Positions 1 through 5,794 of a stretch of 11,565 nucleotides of DNA are shown here, piece after piece. Origin of the DNA: Chloroflexota bacterium (GTDB taxonomy: Bacteria > Chloroflexota > Dehalococcoidia > Lucifugimonadales > Lucifugimonadaceae); contig PCAX01000075.1 in assembly GCA_002730795.1 (NCBI GenBank), positions 1 to 11,565 on the forward strand, given 5' to 3'. The notes beneath the pieces are model-generated. The model had not been told where the DNA came from, made no database searches, and saw nothing but the letters and a program-made list of their open reading frames with translations. Both the position numbers and the translations under genes were made by a program. Every line of letters starts with the position of its first letter. Positions within the stretch are counted from its first letter, which is position 1.

Positions 1-434
1 AAACTTATGTGGGATTGGAACAGATAAGGGATGATTGGGGAGATAAGAACCGCACAATAGAATTGCACAAGATGGGTAGTGAGGAGTTTAGACCAGATAA
101 GAACAGTGTAGATTTGTGTTTTACTTCTCCACCTTATTTTGATTGGGAAAAATATTCAGAAGAAGATACACAATCATATAAAAAATATCCTGATCCTCAA
201 GCTTGGGTAGAAGGATTTTTAAGAATGACTATAGAAAATTGTTATTATGGTTTGAAGCCCGGCGGTATTTTGGCAATGAATGTAGCAGATACAAAGCGAA
301 TAAAAAACTTTGAATCTGAAACAGTACGGTTAGGTAAGGAAACACAATTCAAACATATTGATACATGGAAACTTCAGTTGTCATCACAAGAAGGTAAGGT
401 TAAGGAAGAGCCTATTTTTATACTCCAAAAATGA
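1..434 (+). CDS. DNA methyltransferase-like protein, 3' part only (gene enters from upstream)
   Basis: C-terminal part of an S-adenosylmethionine-dependent methyltransferase of the DNA N6-adenine/N4-cytosine amino-methylase type. The catalytic motif IV reads TSPPYF (bases 123-140), followed by a KPGG turn (about 256-267) typical of the strand after motif IV. The reading frame is open to the window edge, and the residues before the first possible start (GTG at 9) read TYVGLEQ, which matches the strand after motif I in the methylase at 9510 (HYIGCDPNP). The gene therefore very probably starts upstream and its SAM-binding motif I lies outside the window; the GTG at 9 is not a credible start. The motif order would be I then IV, as in the 9510 gene, making the two paralogues. 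The stop overlaps the ATG of the next small ORF (ATGA). DNA as the substrate is a family-level inference; target sequence and base are unknown. Confidence 0.8.
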   Translation, partial: TYVGLEQIRDDWGDKNRTIELHKMGSEEFRPDKNSVDLCFTSPPYFDWEKYSEEDTQSYKKYPDPQAWVEGFLRMTIENCYYGLKPGGILAMNVADTKRIKNFESETVRLGKETQFKHIDTWKLQLSSQEGKVKEEPIFILQK

Positions 435-523
435 AAGATTGGCTAGATAAGACAGATGAAGAATTGAAACCAGAAGAAATAGATGAAATATTATACTATA
501 TTAGAACATTAGAGGAACAATGA
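431..523 (+). CDS. Small hypothetical protein, 30 aa, acidic
   Basis: A 30-codon ORF fills the gap between the methylase and the dioxygenase gene. It starts in an ATGA overlap with the methylase stop and ends one base before the next ATG. The predicted product begins MKDWLDKTDEELKPEEIDEI and is rich in Asp/Glu, probably alpha-helical, with no membrane segment. I do not recognise a family. The fit between two coding ends favours a real, translationally coupled gene, since such spacing matches other junctions here (3176, 8272, 9510). Against it, there is no well-placed Shine-Dalgarno sequence (an AAGGA near 399-404 is too far upstream), and the stretch could simply be a short spacer. Confidence 0.45.
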   Translation: MKDWLDKTDEELKPEEIDEILYYIRTLEEQ

Positions 524-524
524 A

Positions 525-1700
525 ATGAAAGAATGGCAAAAAGGTATAGAGCGAGAAGAATTGCTCAAATTAGAGGAGATTTGGAATCCTTATAATGAAC
601 GGTGTGAGTCTCCGTTTAATGAAATGAAGAAACATAAAATTGCAGCAGCTATTGATGCAGGGTGGTATGAATACACAAAAGATTTTGCATTACAGAGTAG
701 AGTGCTCAGAGCTAAATCTAAAGTTCAGATGTATACTGCTTACAAAACAGTACCTATTGCAACAATGCAAAAAGGTGATAGATGTATAGATCGTATTGTA
801 TATACTAATCCTAGATCAATGGTTGAAAGACTGAAAGCCTATGACGATGAAAATGTTTTTTTGTTTATAAATGAAGAAATAGAATCTGATAAATCTGTAG
901 CTAAAGAAGCTGGATTTAAAAAGATCGGAATCAAAGTAAATACTTTCAGTGATATTTTAGGTCTGTATTTTAAAGATAAACTTAATGGAACAACACCTCC
1001 TAGAGAATTTCCAGAACTGAAAGCCTTGCATAAGGCTGAGTACGGACTTCTAACGAAATGTAAGGGAGTTCCTAATCAGTCTGATCTTTGTAATACTATT
1101 ATGGAAAGATTAGATAAAATGGATTTACCATTCACTAATCATTACTCTAATTACAATAAGGGTAATAATTGGAGTGCTATTGCATTGAGAGGATATCTTC
1201 CTGACTTTACGTTTATTACTAAACCTGAAGAAATAAAGAATAAAGATTTGTTGAAGCTTCATAATAAAAATCAGGATTTTCGTATGCAAGATACACATCT
1301 CCGTGCAGAGTTTCCAGAAGTAGAAACTTTGTTGTCATATATTCCAGGCATACCACACCGTATTCGATTTTTGAAACTTGCACCACATCGAGATGCAGGT
1401 GAAAAACCAGCGAAAGGTCAGGGCGAATTACAACGTCATACTGATCAGGTAGATCCACATTCAGGAATTCAAGATACAAACTTGATGAGATTTCATTATC
1501 CTCTTGCTACTAATCAGGGTGTGACATTTACCGATTGGGATTGTGATGGTGCTATACATGAAGTTCATATGGGCCACGGCGATCTGTGGTATATAGATGC
1601 AAGGAAACCTCATAAGGCAGTGAATAGAGGAGATACTGTAAGAACACATATGGTTGTAGATGTTGAGGCTAATGATGATGTAAGAGCTTTAATATGCTAA
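525..1700 (+). CDS. Aspartyl/asparaginyl beta-hydroxylase-like 2-oxoglutarate/Fe(II) dioxygenase with N-terminal GNAT-like region
   Basis: A 391-aa protein with two regions. The C-terminal part (about 200-385) has the hallmarks of the Asp/Asn (and proline) beta-hydroxylase family: candidate iron ligands H305-T306-D307 in RHTDQVD, the RFHYPLATN strand (322-330), the distal histidine H363 in KPHKAVN, and R373 in RTHMVVD as the likely 2-oxoglutarate-binding arginine. HRD at 288-290 is an alternative HxD, but its spacing to RFHYPL is less typical. Residues 1 to about 155 do not belong to this fold; their pattern, ending in KEAGFKKIG, resembles a GNAT acyltransferase, which I hold only tentatively. 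Expected chemistry is hydroxylation of an amino-acid side chain or free amino acid; the substrate is unknown. An AGAGG at 511-515 supports the ATG at 525. The stop overlaps the next gene by 7 bases, implying one operon with the PLP enzyme. Confidence 0.82.
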   Translation: MKEWQKGIEREELLKLEEIWNPYNERCESPFNEMKKHKIAAAIDAGWYEYTKDFALQSRVLRAKSKVQMYTAYKTVPIATMQKGDRCIDRIVYTNPRSMVERLKAYDDENVFLFINEEIESDKSVAKEAGFKKIGIKVNTFSDILGLYFKDKLNGTTPPREFPELKALHKAEYGLLTKCKGVPNQSDLCNTIMERLDKMDLPFTNHYSNYNKGNNWSAIALRGYLPDFTFITKPEEIKNKDLLKLHNKNQDFRMQDTHLRAEFPEVETLLSYIPGIPHRIRFLKLAPHRDAGEKPAKGQGELQRHTDQVDPHSGIQDTNLMRFHYPLATNQGVTFTDWDCDGAIHEVHMGHGDLWYIDARKPHKAVNRGDTVRTHMVVDVEANDDVRALIC

Positions 1701-2542
1701 CACCGGTAGAAAATCATCATGATATTTGGTATAAGCGTGATGATTTGTATTGTCCGTGGGGTGATGTGAATGGTGGTAAGGTAAGACAGGCAGAGGCATT
1801 ATTTGAGACAGAAGAAGTACAATCTAGTTCAGGTGTGATTGCATCTGTGTCTGTACATTCACCTACAGGTCCAGTTATCAGTAGAGTGGCAGAAGAATAT
1901 GGTAAGTATTGTACTATAGCTATAGGTGGAACTACAGAAGAACGATTAGACAAACTTCCAATGATGAAGTTGACTAAACATTTTGGAGCTGATGTTAAAA
2001 TAGTTGCAGGACATGGTATGAAGAATGCTATTAATGCAAGAGTGAATGAGATTTGTGAGGAGACAGGTTATCATAATATAGATTATAGTAAACACATTTA
2101 TCAGAATAGAGATTTGATGTTTAATACTAATGGAGAACAAGTAGTAAATATTCCAGATGATTTAGATGTATTGGTGATGTCTCTTGGTGTTGGTATTCAG
2201 TTTGCCTGTGTACTGAAAGGATTGAAACTATTTAATAAGAAAGTAAAAAGAATTATTGGTGTGCAAATTGGACCTGATAGACGAAAACTGATAGATGGTT
2301 ATCTGAATCAGAATCCATTGACGGAACCAAGATTTGATTTAGAGTATGAGTTATATCAACACAAGTCAGCATATTCTAAATCAGTTAAACAAAAAGTAGG
2401 TGGATTTTATTTAGATGATATCTACGAAGCAAAGGCACATCAATGGATGTTAGAAAATATAAATAGTAATCAAAAAATATTATTTTGGTGCGTGGGTAGG
2501 AGATTATTGAGTGATGAAGTGGAATCAATTTGTTCACGGTGA
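1694..2542 (+). CDS. PLP-dependent fold-type II enzyme, ACC deaminase/D-cysteine desulfhydrase-like
   Basis: A 282-aa protein resembling the tryptophan synthase beta/ACC deaminase superfamily. Near the N-terminus WYKRDDLY (12-19) is followed by NGGKVRQ (26-32), matching the family pattern KRDDL...GGNKxRK, so K29 is the likely Schiff-base lysine. Next comes a strand ending SVHSPTGP, equivalent to the SxHSNxG segment that packs on the cofactor. The later glycine-rich phosphate loop is weak (SLGVGIQFA instead of a GSGGT-type loop). It is shorter than typical members (about 330 aa), so a free-standing deaminase activity is uncertain. Family members carry out deamination, beta-elimination or beta-replacement on amino acids; the substrate here is not predictable. 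It overlaps the dioxygenase by 7 bases and the following methyltransferase by about 30 bases, so the three are likely co-translated. Confidence 0.75.
   Translation: MLTPVENHHDIWYKRDDLYCPWGDVNGGKVRQAEALFETEEVQSSSGVIASVSVHSPTGPVISRVAEEYGKYCTIAIGGTTEERLDKLPMMKLTKHFGADVKIVAGHGMKNAINARVNEICEETGYHNIDYSKHIYQNRDLMFNTNGEQVVNIPDDLDVLVMSLGVGIQFACVLKGLKLFNKKVKRIIGVQIGPDRRKLIDGYLNQNPLTEPRFDLEYELYQHKSAYSKSVKQKVGGFYLDDIYEAKAHQWMLENINSNQKILFWCVGRRLLSDEVESICSR
2498..2502 (+). promoter_or_regulatory. Shine-Dalgarno AGGAG for the methyltransferase at 2511/2514
   Basis: AGGAG lies within the end of the PLP-enzyme gene, 8 bases before GTG 2511 and 11 bases before ATG 2514. The spacing slightly favours GTG while the codon favours ATG; the two proteins differ by one residue. 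Confidence 0.6.
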
Positions 2543-3179
2543 TTGTTATAATGTGCTGGCCGAAATAGATCCTGGGTCTGTAGATTTAGTTTTTACTAGT
2601 CCACCAGATATTTCACAGACAGAGTATGACAAAGACATACAAAGTTACCAGGAGTTTCAGCAAAAGGCTTGTAGAGAATTTTCAAGAATAACAAAAGATG
2701 ATGGGTTTGTGTTGATTGCTCAGACTGATAGAAAAATTAATGGAGAAATATTAACCAATCATATAACATATTATCAGAGTATGGTTGAATTGGGTTGGAA
2801 ACTCAAAGACTATAAGATAGTAGTTAGAAATCATCCCGTAGAAAAACGTGATATGTATACGTTCAACTACCAACACTGTTTGATATTCACCCGAACAGGT
2901 ACCATCAAGCGGTCTGGCGATTTTCTAAAAGGTATTATGGTTTATGATACACAGAAAATGAAAGGGTTTAGTGGACCTTTACAGTTGCATATCTGGAATG
3001 AAAATTTTATTGAGTTGATGCTTGAGTATCTAACAAAAGAAAATGATAAGGTGCTAGATCCCTTTGCAGGTTCAGGTGTTGTTCCGTATGTTGCAAAGGG
3101 TATGAACAGACAGTATCTCGGATGTGAAATTAATGAAGATGTATATAACGCATCAGTTATGAATACGGCGATAGTATGA
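2514..3179 (+). CDS. DNA N4/N6 methyltransferase-like protein, beta-type motif order, variant catalytic motif TSPPD
   Basis: A 221-aa protein with the layout of small phage and restriction-modification amino-methyltransferases: the catalytic motif comes first (FTSPPD, about residues 27-32) and the SAM-binding motif I comes last (VLDPFAGSG, about 180-188), followed by YLGCEIN, the acidic motif II strand. This is the beta-class order and differs from the I-then-IV order in the methylases at 1 and 9510, so the gene is not a recent copy of them. The aromatic residue that normally follows SPP/DPP and stacks on the flipped base is an aspartate here (TSPPD). That suggests altered substrate use or a group-specific variant; the SAM site looks intact. 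The start is ATG 2514, with GTG 2511 possible. The stop overlaps the gene 62 start by ATGA, tying the accessory block to the replication operon. Confidence 0.83.
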   Translation: MKWNQFVHGDCYNVLAEIDPGSVDLVFTSPPDISQTEYDKDIQSYQEFQQKACREFSRITKDDGFVLIAQTDRKINGEILTNHITYYQSMVELGWKLKDYKIVVRNHPVEKRDMYTFNYQHCLIFTRTGTIKRSGDFLKGIMVYDTQKMKGFSGPLQLHIWNENFIELMLEYLTKENDKVLDPFAGSGVVPYVAKGMNRQYLGCEINEDVYNASVMNTAIV

Positions 3180-3586
3180 AAAACGAACAACCGTATCAAT
3201 TAAAACATTACCTTAATGCTATCAATCATCAGAAAATTGATCTGATGGATAGTGAAGATGAATTTTGGGAAAAAAGATATCCTACCTTTATAGTGAATAA
3301 AGCATTATCATCTTTTCCTGATTGTATTTTGTTTGTTAATGAAATGAATAAGATGCACCACCTAGATAAACGATTGCAATTTCAGTTTTTTCTAAATAGT
3401 ATAAGATCAAAAAAGAGATTCAGTAAATGGCTCAGGTCTAGCAAGATTAAAAATCTTGAATATGTAAAAGAATACTATGGTTATAGTAATGAAAAGGCTC
3501 GACAGGCACTTGACATACTAAATGATGAACAGCTTGAAAAAATAAAAATAACAATTGATCGAGGTGGAAAACATGGAAGAAGTTGA
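3176..3586 (+). CDS. 62: Sliding-clamp loader small subunit (T4 gp62-like)
   Basis: A 136-aa homologue of T4 gp62, which with four copies of the gp44 ATPase opens the gp45 ring and loads it onto primer-template DNA for the polymerase. Recognisable conserved blocks are YPTFIVNKALSSFPD (35-49), FVNEMNKMHHLD (53-64), a basic SKKRFSKW segment (about 77-84), VKEYYGYSNEKA (97-108) and a C-terminal GG. It is shorter than T4 gp62 (187 aa). It starts in an ATGA overlap with the preceding methyltransferase and its 3' end overlaps regA by 14 bases, giving the T4 order 62-regA. In T4, gene 44 lies directly upstream of 62; here that position holds a methyltransferase, so 44 is elsewhere or beyond the window. 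No strong ribosome-binding site is visible, so expression probably depends on coupling. Confidence 0.92.
   Translation: MKNEQPYQLKHYLNAINHQKIDLMDSEDEFWEKRYPTFIVNKALSSFPDCILFVNEMNKMHHLDKRLQFQFFLNSIRSKKRFSKWLRSSKIKNLEYVKEYYGYSNEKARQALDILNDEQLEKIKITIDRGGKHGRS
3561..3567 (+). promoter_or_regulatory. Shine-Dalgarno GAGGTGG that fixes the regA start
   Basis: GAGGTGG ends 5 bases before ATG 3573 and lies inside the end of gene 62. The frame is also open from TTG 3555, and another ATG at 3603 aligns with the T4 RegA N-terminus, but neither has a suitable ribosome-binding site, so 3573 is preferred. Confidence 0.65.
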
Positions 3587-3977
3587 CTGGGATCCTGGCT
3601 TAATGCTAGAGATCAAATTGGGTGAACCTGATGATTTCTTAAAAATTCGTGAAACTCTTTCCCGCATAGGTGTTGCTTCTAGAAAAGAACGTAAGTTATA
3701 TCAATCATGTCACATCCTACATAAACAAGGAAGATATTATATAGTTCATTTTAAGGAACTATTTGCTTTAGATGGTAAGATAACAAATTTATCACAGAAT
3801 GATATTGAAAGACGAAATACTATAGCGGGGCTGTTAGAAGATTGGAATTTAGTAGAAATTTTAGGATTATCAGAACCTAAAGCTCCATTATCACAAATAA
3901 AAATAATTTCATATAAAGAAAAAGAAGAATGGATTTTAGAAACAAAATATAATATTGGAAAAAAACGGGAAAATTAG
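3573..3977 (+). CDS. regA: RegA translational repressor (T4 RegA-like)
   Basis: A 134-aa homologue of T4 RegA (122 aa), an RNA-binding protein that represses translation of early phage mRNAs by covering their initiation regions. Matches to the T4 protein are strong: EPDDFLKIRETLSRIG (T4: KPEDFLKVRETLTRMG), LYQSCHILHKQGRYYIVHFKE (43-63, nearly identical), and IAGLLEDWNLVEI (84-96). The C-terminus KYNIGKKREN extends past the T4 end (KYTIGN). Starting at ATG 3573 leaves about ten residues (MEEVDWDPGL) before the T4-equivalent methionine. The gene sits between 62 and the polymerase side of the cluster as in T4, though two extra genes intervene before 43. Likely targets are replication genes, its own mRNA among them; that is known for T4 and inferred here. 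Confidence 0.95.
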   Translation: MEEVDWDPGLMLEIKLGEPDDFLKIRETLSRIGVASRKERKLYQSCHILHKQGRYYIVHFKELFALDGKITNLSQNDIERRNTIAGLLEDWNLVEILGLSEPKAPLSQIKIISYKEKEEWILETKYNIGKKREN

Positions 3978-3980
3978 ATT

Positions 3981-4280
3981 ATGATTAAATTGATTAGAAT
4001 GAGATCAGGTGAAGATGTAGTGGGTGAAGTAACAAAAGAAAACGAAGAATTTATTGACATAAAAGATCCTGCGACACTCATGCCCATGTCTGGTGGAGCT
4101 AATAATGCTGTCCAGATGGGCATGGTACCGTGGCAACCTTTTAGTAAGAGTAAAGAATTTTCTGTACCAAGAAGTTGGGTTGTAACTGTATCAGAACCAG
4201 CTGATGATCTAGAAGATAATTACCGTAGAGTTTACGGTTCAGGTATAGATGTTCTCCCTAAAAAATTATTACTATCATAA
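3981..4280 (+). CDS. Small conserved-type protein, possible Sm-like fold, 99 aa
   Basis: A 99-aa soluble protein with no signal peptide or membrane segment. It begins MIKLIRMRSGEDVVGEV, followed by FIDIKDPATLMPM. This strand-turn-strand pattern, with a conserved SGE(D)xxG turn, resembles the N-terminal half of Sm/LSm-like (Hfq-type) domains. A PWQPF segment (about 51-55) and VPRSWVVTVSEPADDLEDNY complete it. From memory, small proteins of this kind sit beside regA in other T4-like marine phages, but I cannot check this. If the Sm-like reading is right, the protein would bind RNA or form a ring, which would suit its position next to the RNA-binding repressor RegA. It starts 3 bases after the regA stop with only a weak GGGA (3967-3970) upstream, so it is probably coupled to regA. 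Confidence 0.6.
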   Translation: MIKLIRMRSGEDVVGEVTKENEEFIDIKDPATLMPMSGGANNAVQMGMVPWQPFSKSKEFSVPRSWVVTVSEPADDLEDNYRRVYGSGIDVLPKKLLLS

Positions 4281-4288
4281 ATAGTAGT

Positions 4289-5773
4289 ATGAGCAAGTCC
4301 TTCCAAATGGTTCGTAATGCCAGAAAGACTCTGGTTGAACAAAAACAAGAATCTAAAAAATCAGATCCATATAAGGTGATTGTTGTTTCTGAGGCTGGAG
4401 ATGGACCTCATGCTCCTACTTCAAAAAACCAGGAGTATTTTCGTACAGCTAGAAGGGTTTTAGAGGAGTGTAAAAAACAAAAAATTGAATGCTATATACT
4501 TTCTATAGATGGGGCTTATTTTAAATCTATTGAAAATGTACATAGAGTTCATAATAAAGATGATCCTAAAGGATTTGTAGTAGATACTAATACTATAGTA
4601 ATAGTGCGTGGCCCGGCCTTTATGAGATTGAGTTGGTTGGACTTAATATCTCAATTAGAAAGAACTGGGGCAACTATGGTCAATAGTAGAGATACGCTTG
4701 CTGTATGTTCTGATAAGTATAGAGCTGCTATTAGACTTGAAAGGGATGGCTTAACACAACCTAAAACTGCATTAATACCAAATGAAAGTGGTGTTAAACT
4801 AGCTGTAGAAAATTTAGATGTAGATTTTCCAGTAGTTCTGAAAACATTGGAAGGATCGAAAGGTGTAGGTGTTGTATTCATAGAGTCTGCAAGGTCTCTA
4901 GATGCTATTGTACAATTACTTTTCAAACAAGATCCAGAGGCTGATTTATTACTTCAACAGTATATAAAAACAAATTTTGATGTAAGAGTTATAGTTTTAA
5001 ATGATACTGTTATGGCTGCTATGTCAAGAGAAGTTTTAGAAGGAGATTTTAGAAGTAATTTTTCACAAGGTGCTAAAGTAAAAGAGTATAAATTAACTGC
5101 ATTAGAAATTGAGCAAAGTTTATTAGCAGCAAAGGCTGTAAGTGGAGTTTGGACTGCTGTTGATTTTATACCCAGTCAAAAACCAAAAAAAGAACCTCCT
5201 TATATTTTAGAAGTTAATCATTCACCAGGTACAGAAGGTATAGAAACAGCAACTGGTAGAAATATAATTAAAGAACTTTTAGATTATTTTCAGAATCCTA
5301 AGAATAGACATCCTGTAGCATTAGAAGTGGGTAGATTTGAAAGACTTGAAATTTTGGGCGTAGGTAAGATTGTAGCTAATTTTGATACTGGCAATAGTGC
5401 TCGGGCTATAATGCACTGTGATGAATGGGAAGTAAAGGATAAAAAGGTTATATGGAAAAATAATGGTAAAACCTTTAAACATGATTTAGTTAAGATGCGA
5501 ACTTATGAACAGGGAAAATGGTCATGGTCATCTAAAACTCCTATAGAACGCCCCTCAATACATTTAGATATAGATTTTAATGGACGAGTATATAAGGATG
5601 TACAATTTATAGTAGATGATAGAAGTCATAAGGTAACTAAATGTTTAATGAATCAAACTTTTATGCGAAGGGCTAATGTTATGGTTAACCCAGCCAAAAC
5701 TTTTGTAGTTTCGACTAAACATGGTGTAGAGCCAGATGGAACTTTTAAGAAGGGAGCCTTTGACTTATTTTAA
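4289..5773 (+). CDS. RimK-like ATP-grasp amino-acid (glutamate) ligase fused to a retropepsin-like (RimB/PF05618-type) protease domain
   Basis: A 494-aa two-part protein. Residues about 28-340 form a RimK-type ATP-grasp ligase: pre-ATP-grasp domain, then PVVLKTLEGSKGVGV (181-195, nucleotide-binding lysines and Gly-rich loop), the DVRVIVLND strand (231-239) and the metal/ATP-binding ILEVNHSPG (307-315). RimK ligases add glutamates to a protein C-terminus (ribosomal protein S6 in E. coli) or to small molecules. Residues about 345-475 match the retropepsin-like ATP-dependent zinc protease family: FDTGNS (365-370, catalytic DTG) and FIVDDRSHKVTKCLMNQTF. In Pseudomonas, a protease of this type (RimB) removes the glutamates RimK adds, so one chain may hold both writer and eraser. 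The gene separates regA from 43, unlike T4. The start has no Shine-Dalgarno sequence, and the true target is unknown. Confidence 0.85.
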   Translation: MSKSFQMVRNARKTLVEQKQESKKSDPYKVIVVSEAGDGPHAPTSKNQEYFRTARRVLEECKKQKIECYILSIDGAYFKSIENVHRVHNKDDPKGFVVDTNTIVIVRGPAFMRLSWLDLISQLERTGATMVNSRDTLAVCSDKYRAAIRLERDGLTQPKTALIPNESGVKLAVENLDVDFPVVLKTLEGSKGVGVVFIESARSLDAIVQLLFKQDPEADLLLQQYIKTNFDVRVIVLNDTVMAAMSREVLEGDFRSNFSQGAKVKEYKLTALEIEQSLLAAKAVSGVWTAVDFIPSQKPKKEPPYILEVNHSPGTEGIETATGRNIIKELLDYFQNPKNRHPVALEVGRFERLEILGVGKIVANFDTGNSARAIMHCDEWEVKDKKVIWKNNGKTFKHDLVKMRTYEQGKWSWSSKTPIERPSIHLDIDFNGRVYKDVQFIVDDRSHKVTKCLMNQTFMRRANVMVNPAKTFVVSTKHGVEPDGTFKKGAFDLF

Positions 5774-5788
5774 TTTTTATGTTATAAT
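5760..5788 (+). promoter_or_regulatory. Strong sigma70-type extended -10 promoter for gene 43
   Basis: The -35 element TTGACT (5760-5765) is five of six to consensus, followed by a 17-base spacer and a perfect -10 TATAAT (5783-5788). The -10 is preceded by the extended element TGT (5780-5782). Part of the -35 lies in the last codons of the ligase gene; the rest falls in the gap before gene 43, the widest between assigned genes. With the canonical seven-base offset, transcription would start at A5795, the first base of the polymerase ATG. All elements are read directly; activity is inferred. I found no comparably complete promoter elsewhere in the window. Confidence 0.75.
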
Positions 5789-5794
5789 AGATGC

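Noticed and set aside
464..497. TTGAAA ... TATACT resembling a promoter before the dioxygenase gene
   Set aside because: The spacer is 22 bases, too long for a sigma70 promoter, and a 17-base spacer gives only AATATT.
2458..2465. Exact T4 late-promoter octamer TATAAATA upstream of the methyltransferase at 2514
   Set aside because: It lies in the coding sequence of the PLP enzyme. An exact all-A/T 8-mer is expected once or twice by chance in a window this AT-rich, and the genes downstream (62, regA) are early-type in T4.
3555..3572. TTG start extending RegA by six residues
   Set aside because: The ribosome-binding site GAGGTGG lies after the TTG and points to ATG 3573.
4276..4283. CATAAATA, one mismatch from the late-promoter octamer, before the RimK-like gene
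   Set aside because: It is so close to the ATG at 4289 that transcription would start inside the start codon, and it does not match the octamer fully.
5740..5773. Possible polymerase clamp-binding tail on the RimK fusion (ends GAFDLF)
   Set aside because: It shares FxLF-like character with TLEALFG but is one residue short and lacks the L-(D/E)-x-L-F spacing.
5766..5794. Terminator between the RimK-like gene and gene 43
   Set aside because: There are T-runs but no GC-rich stem, only the six-base ATGCAT palindrome at the start codon.
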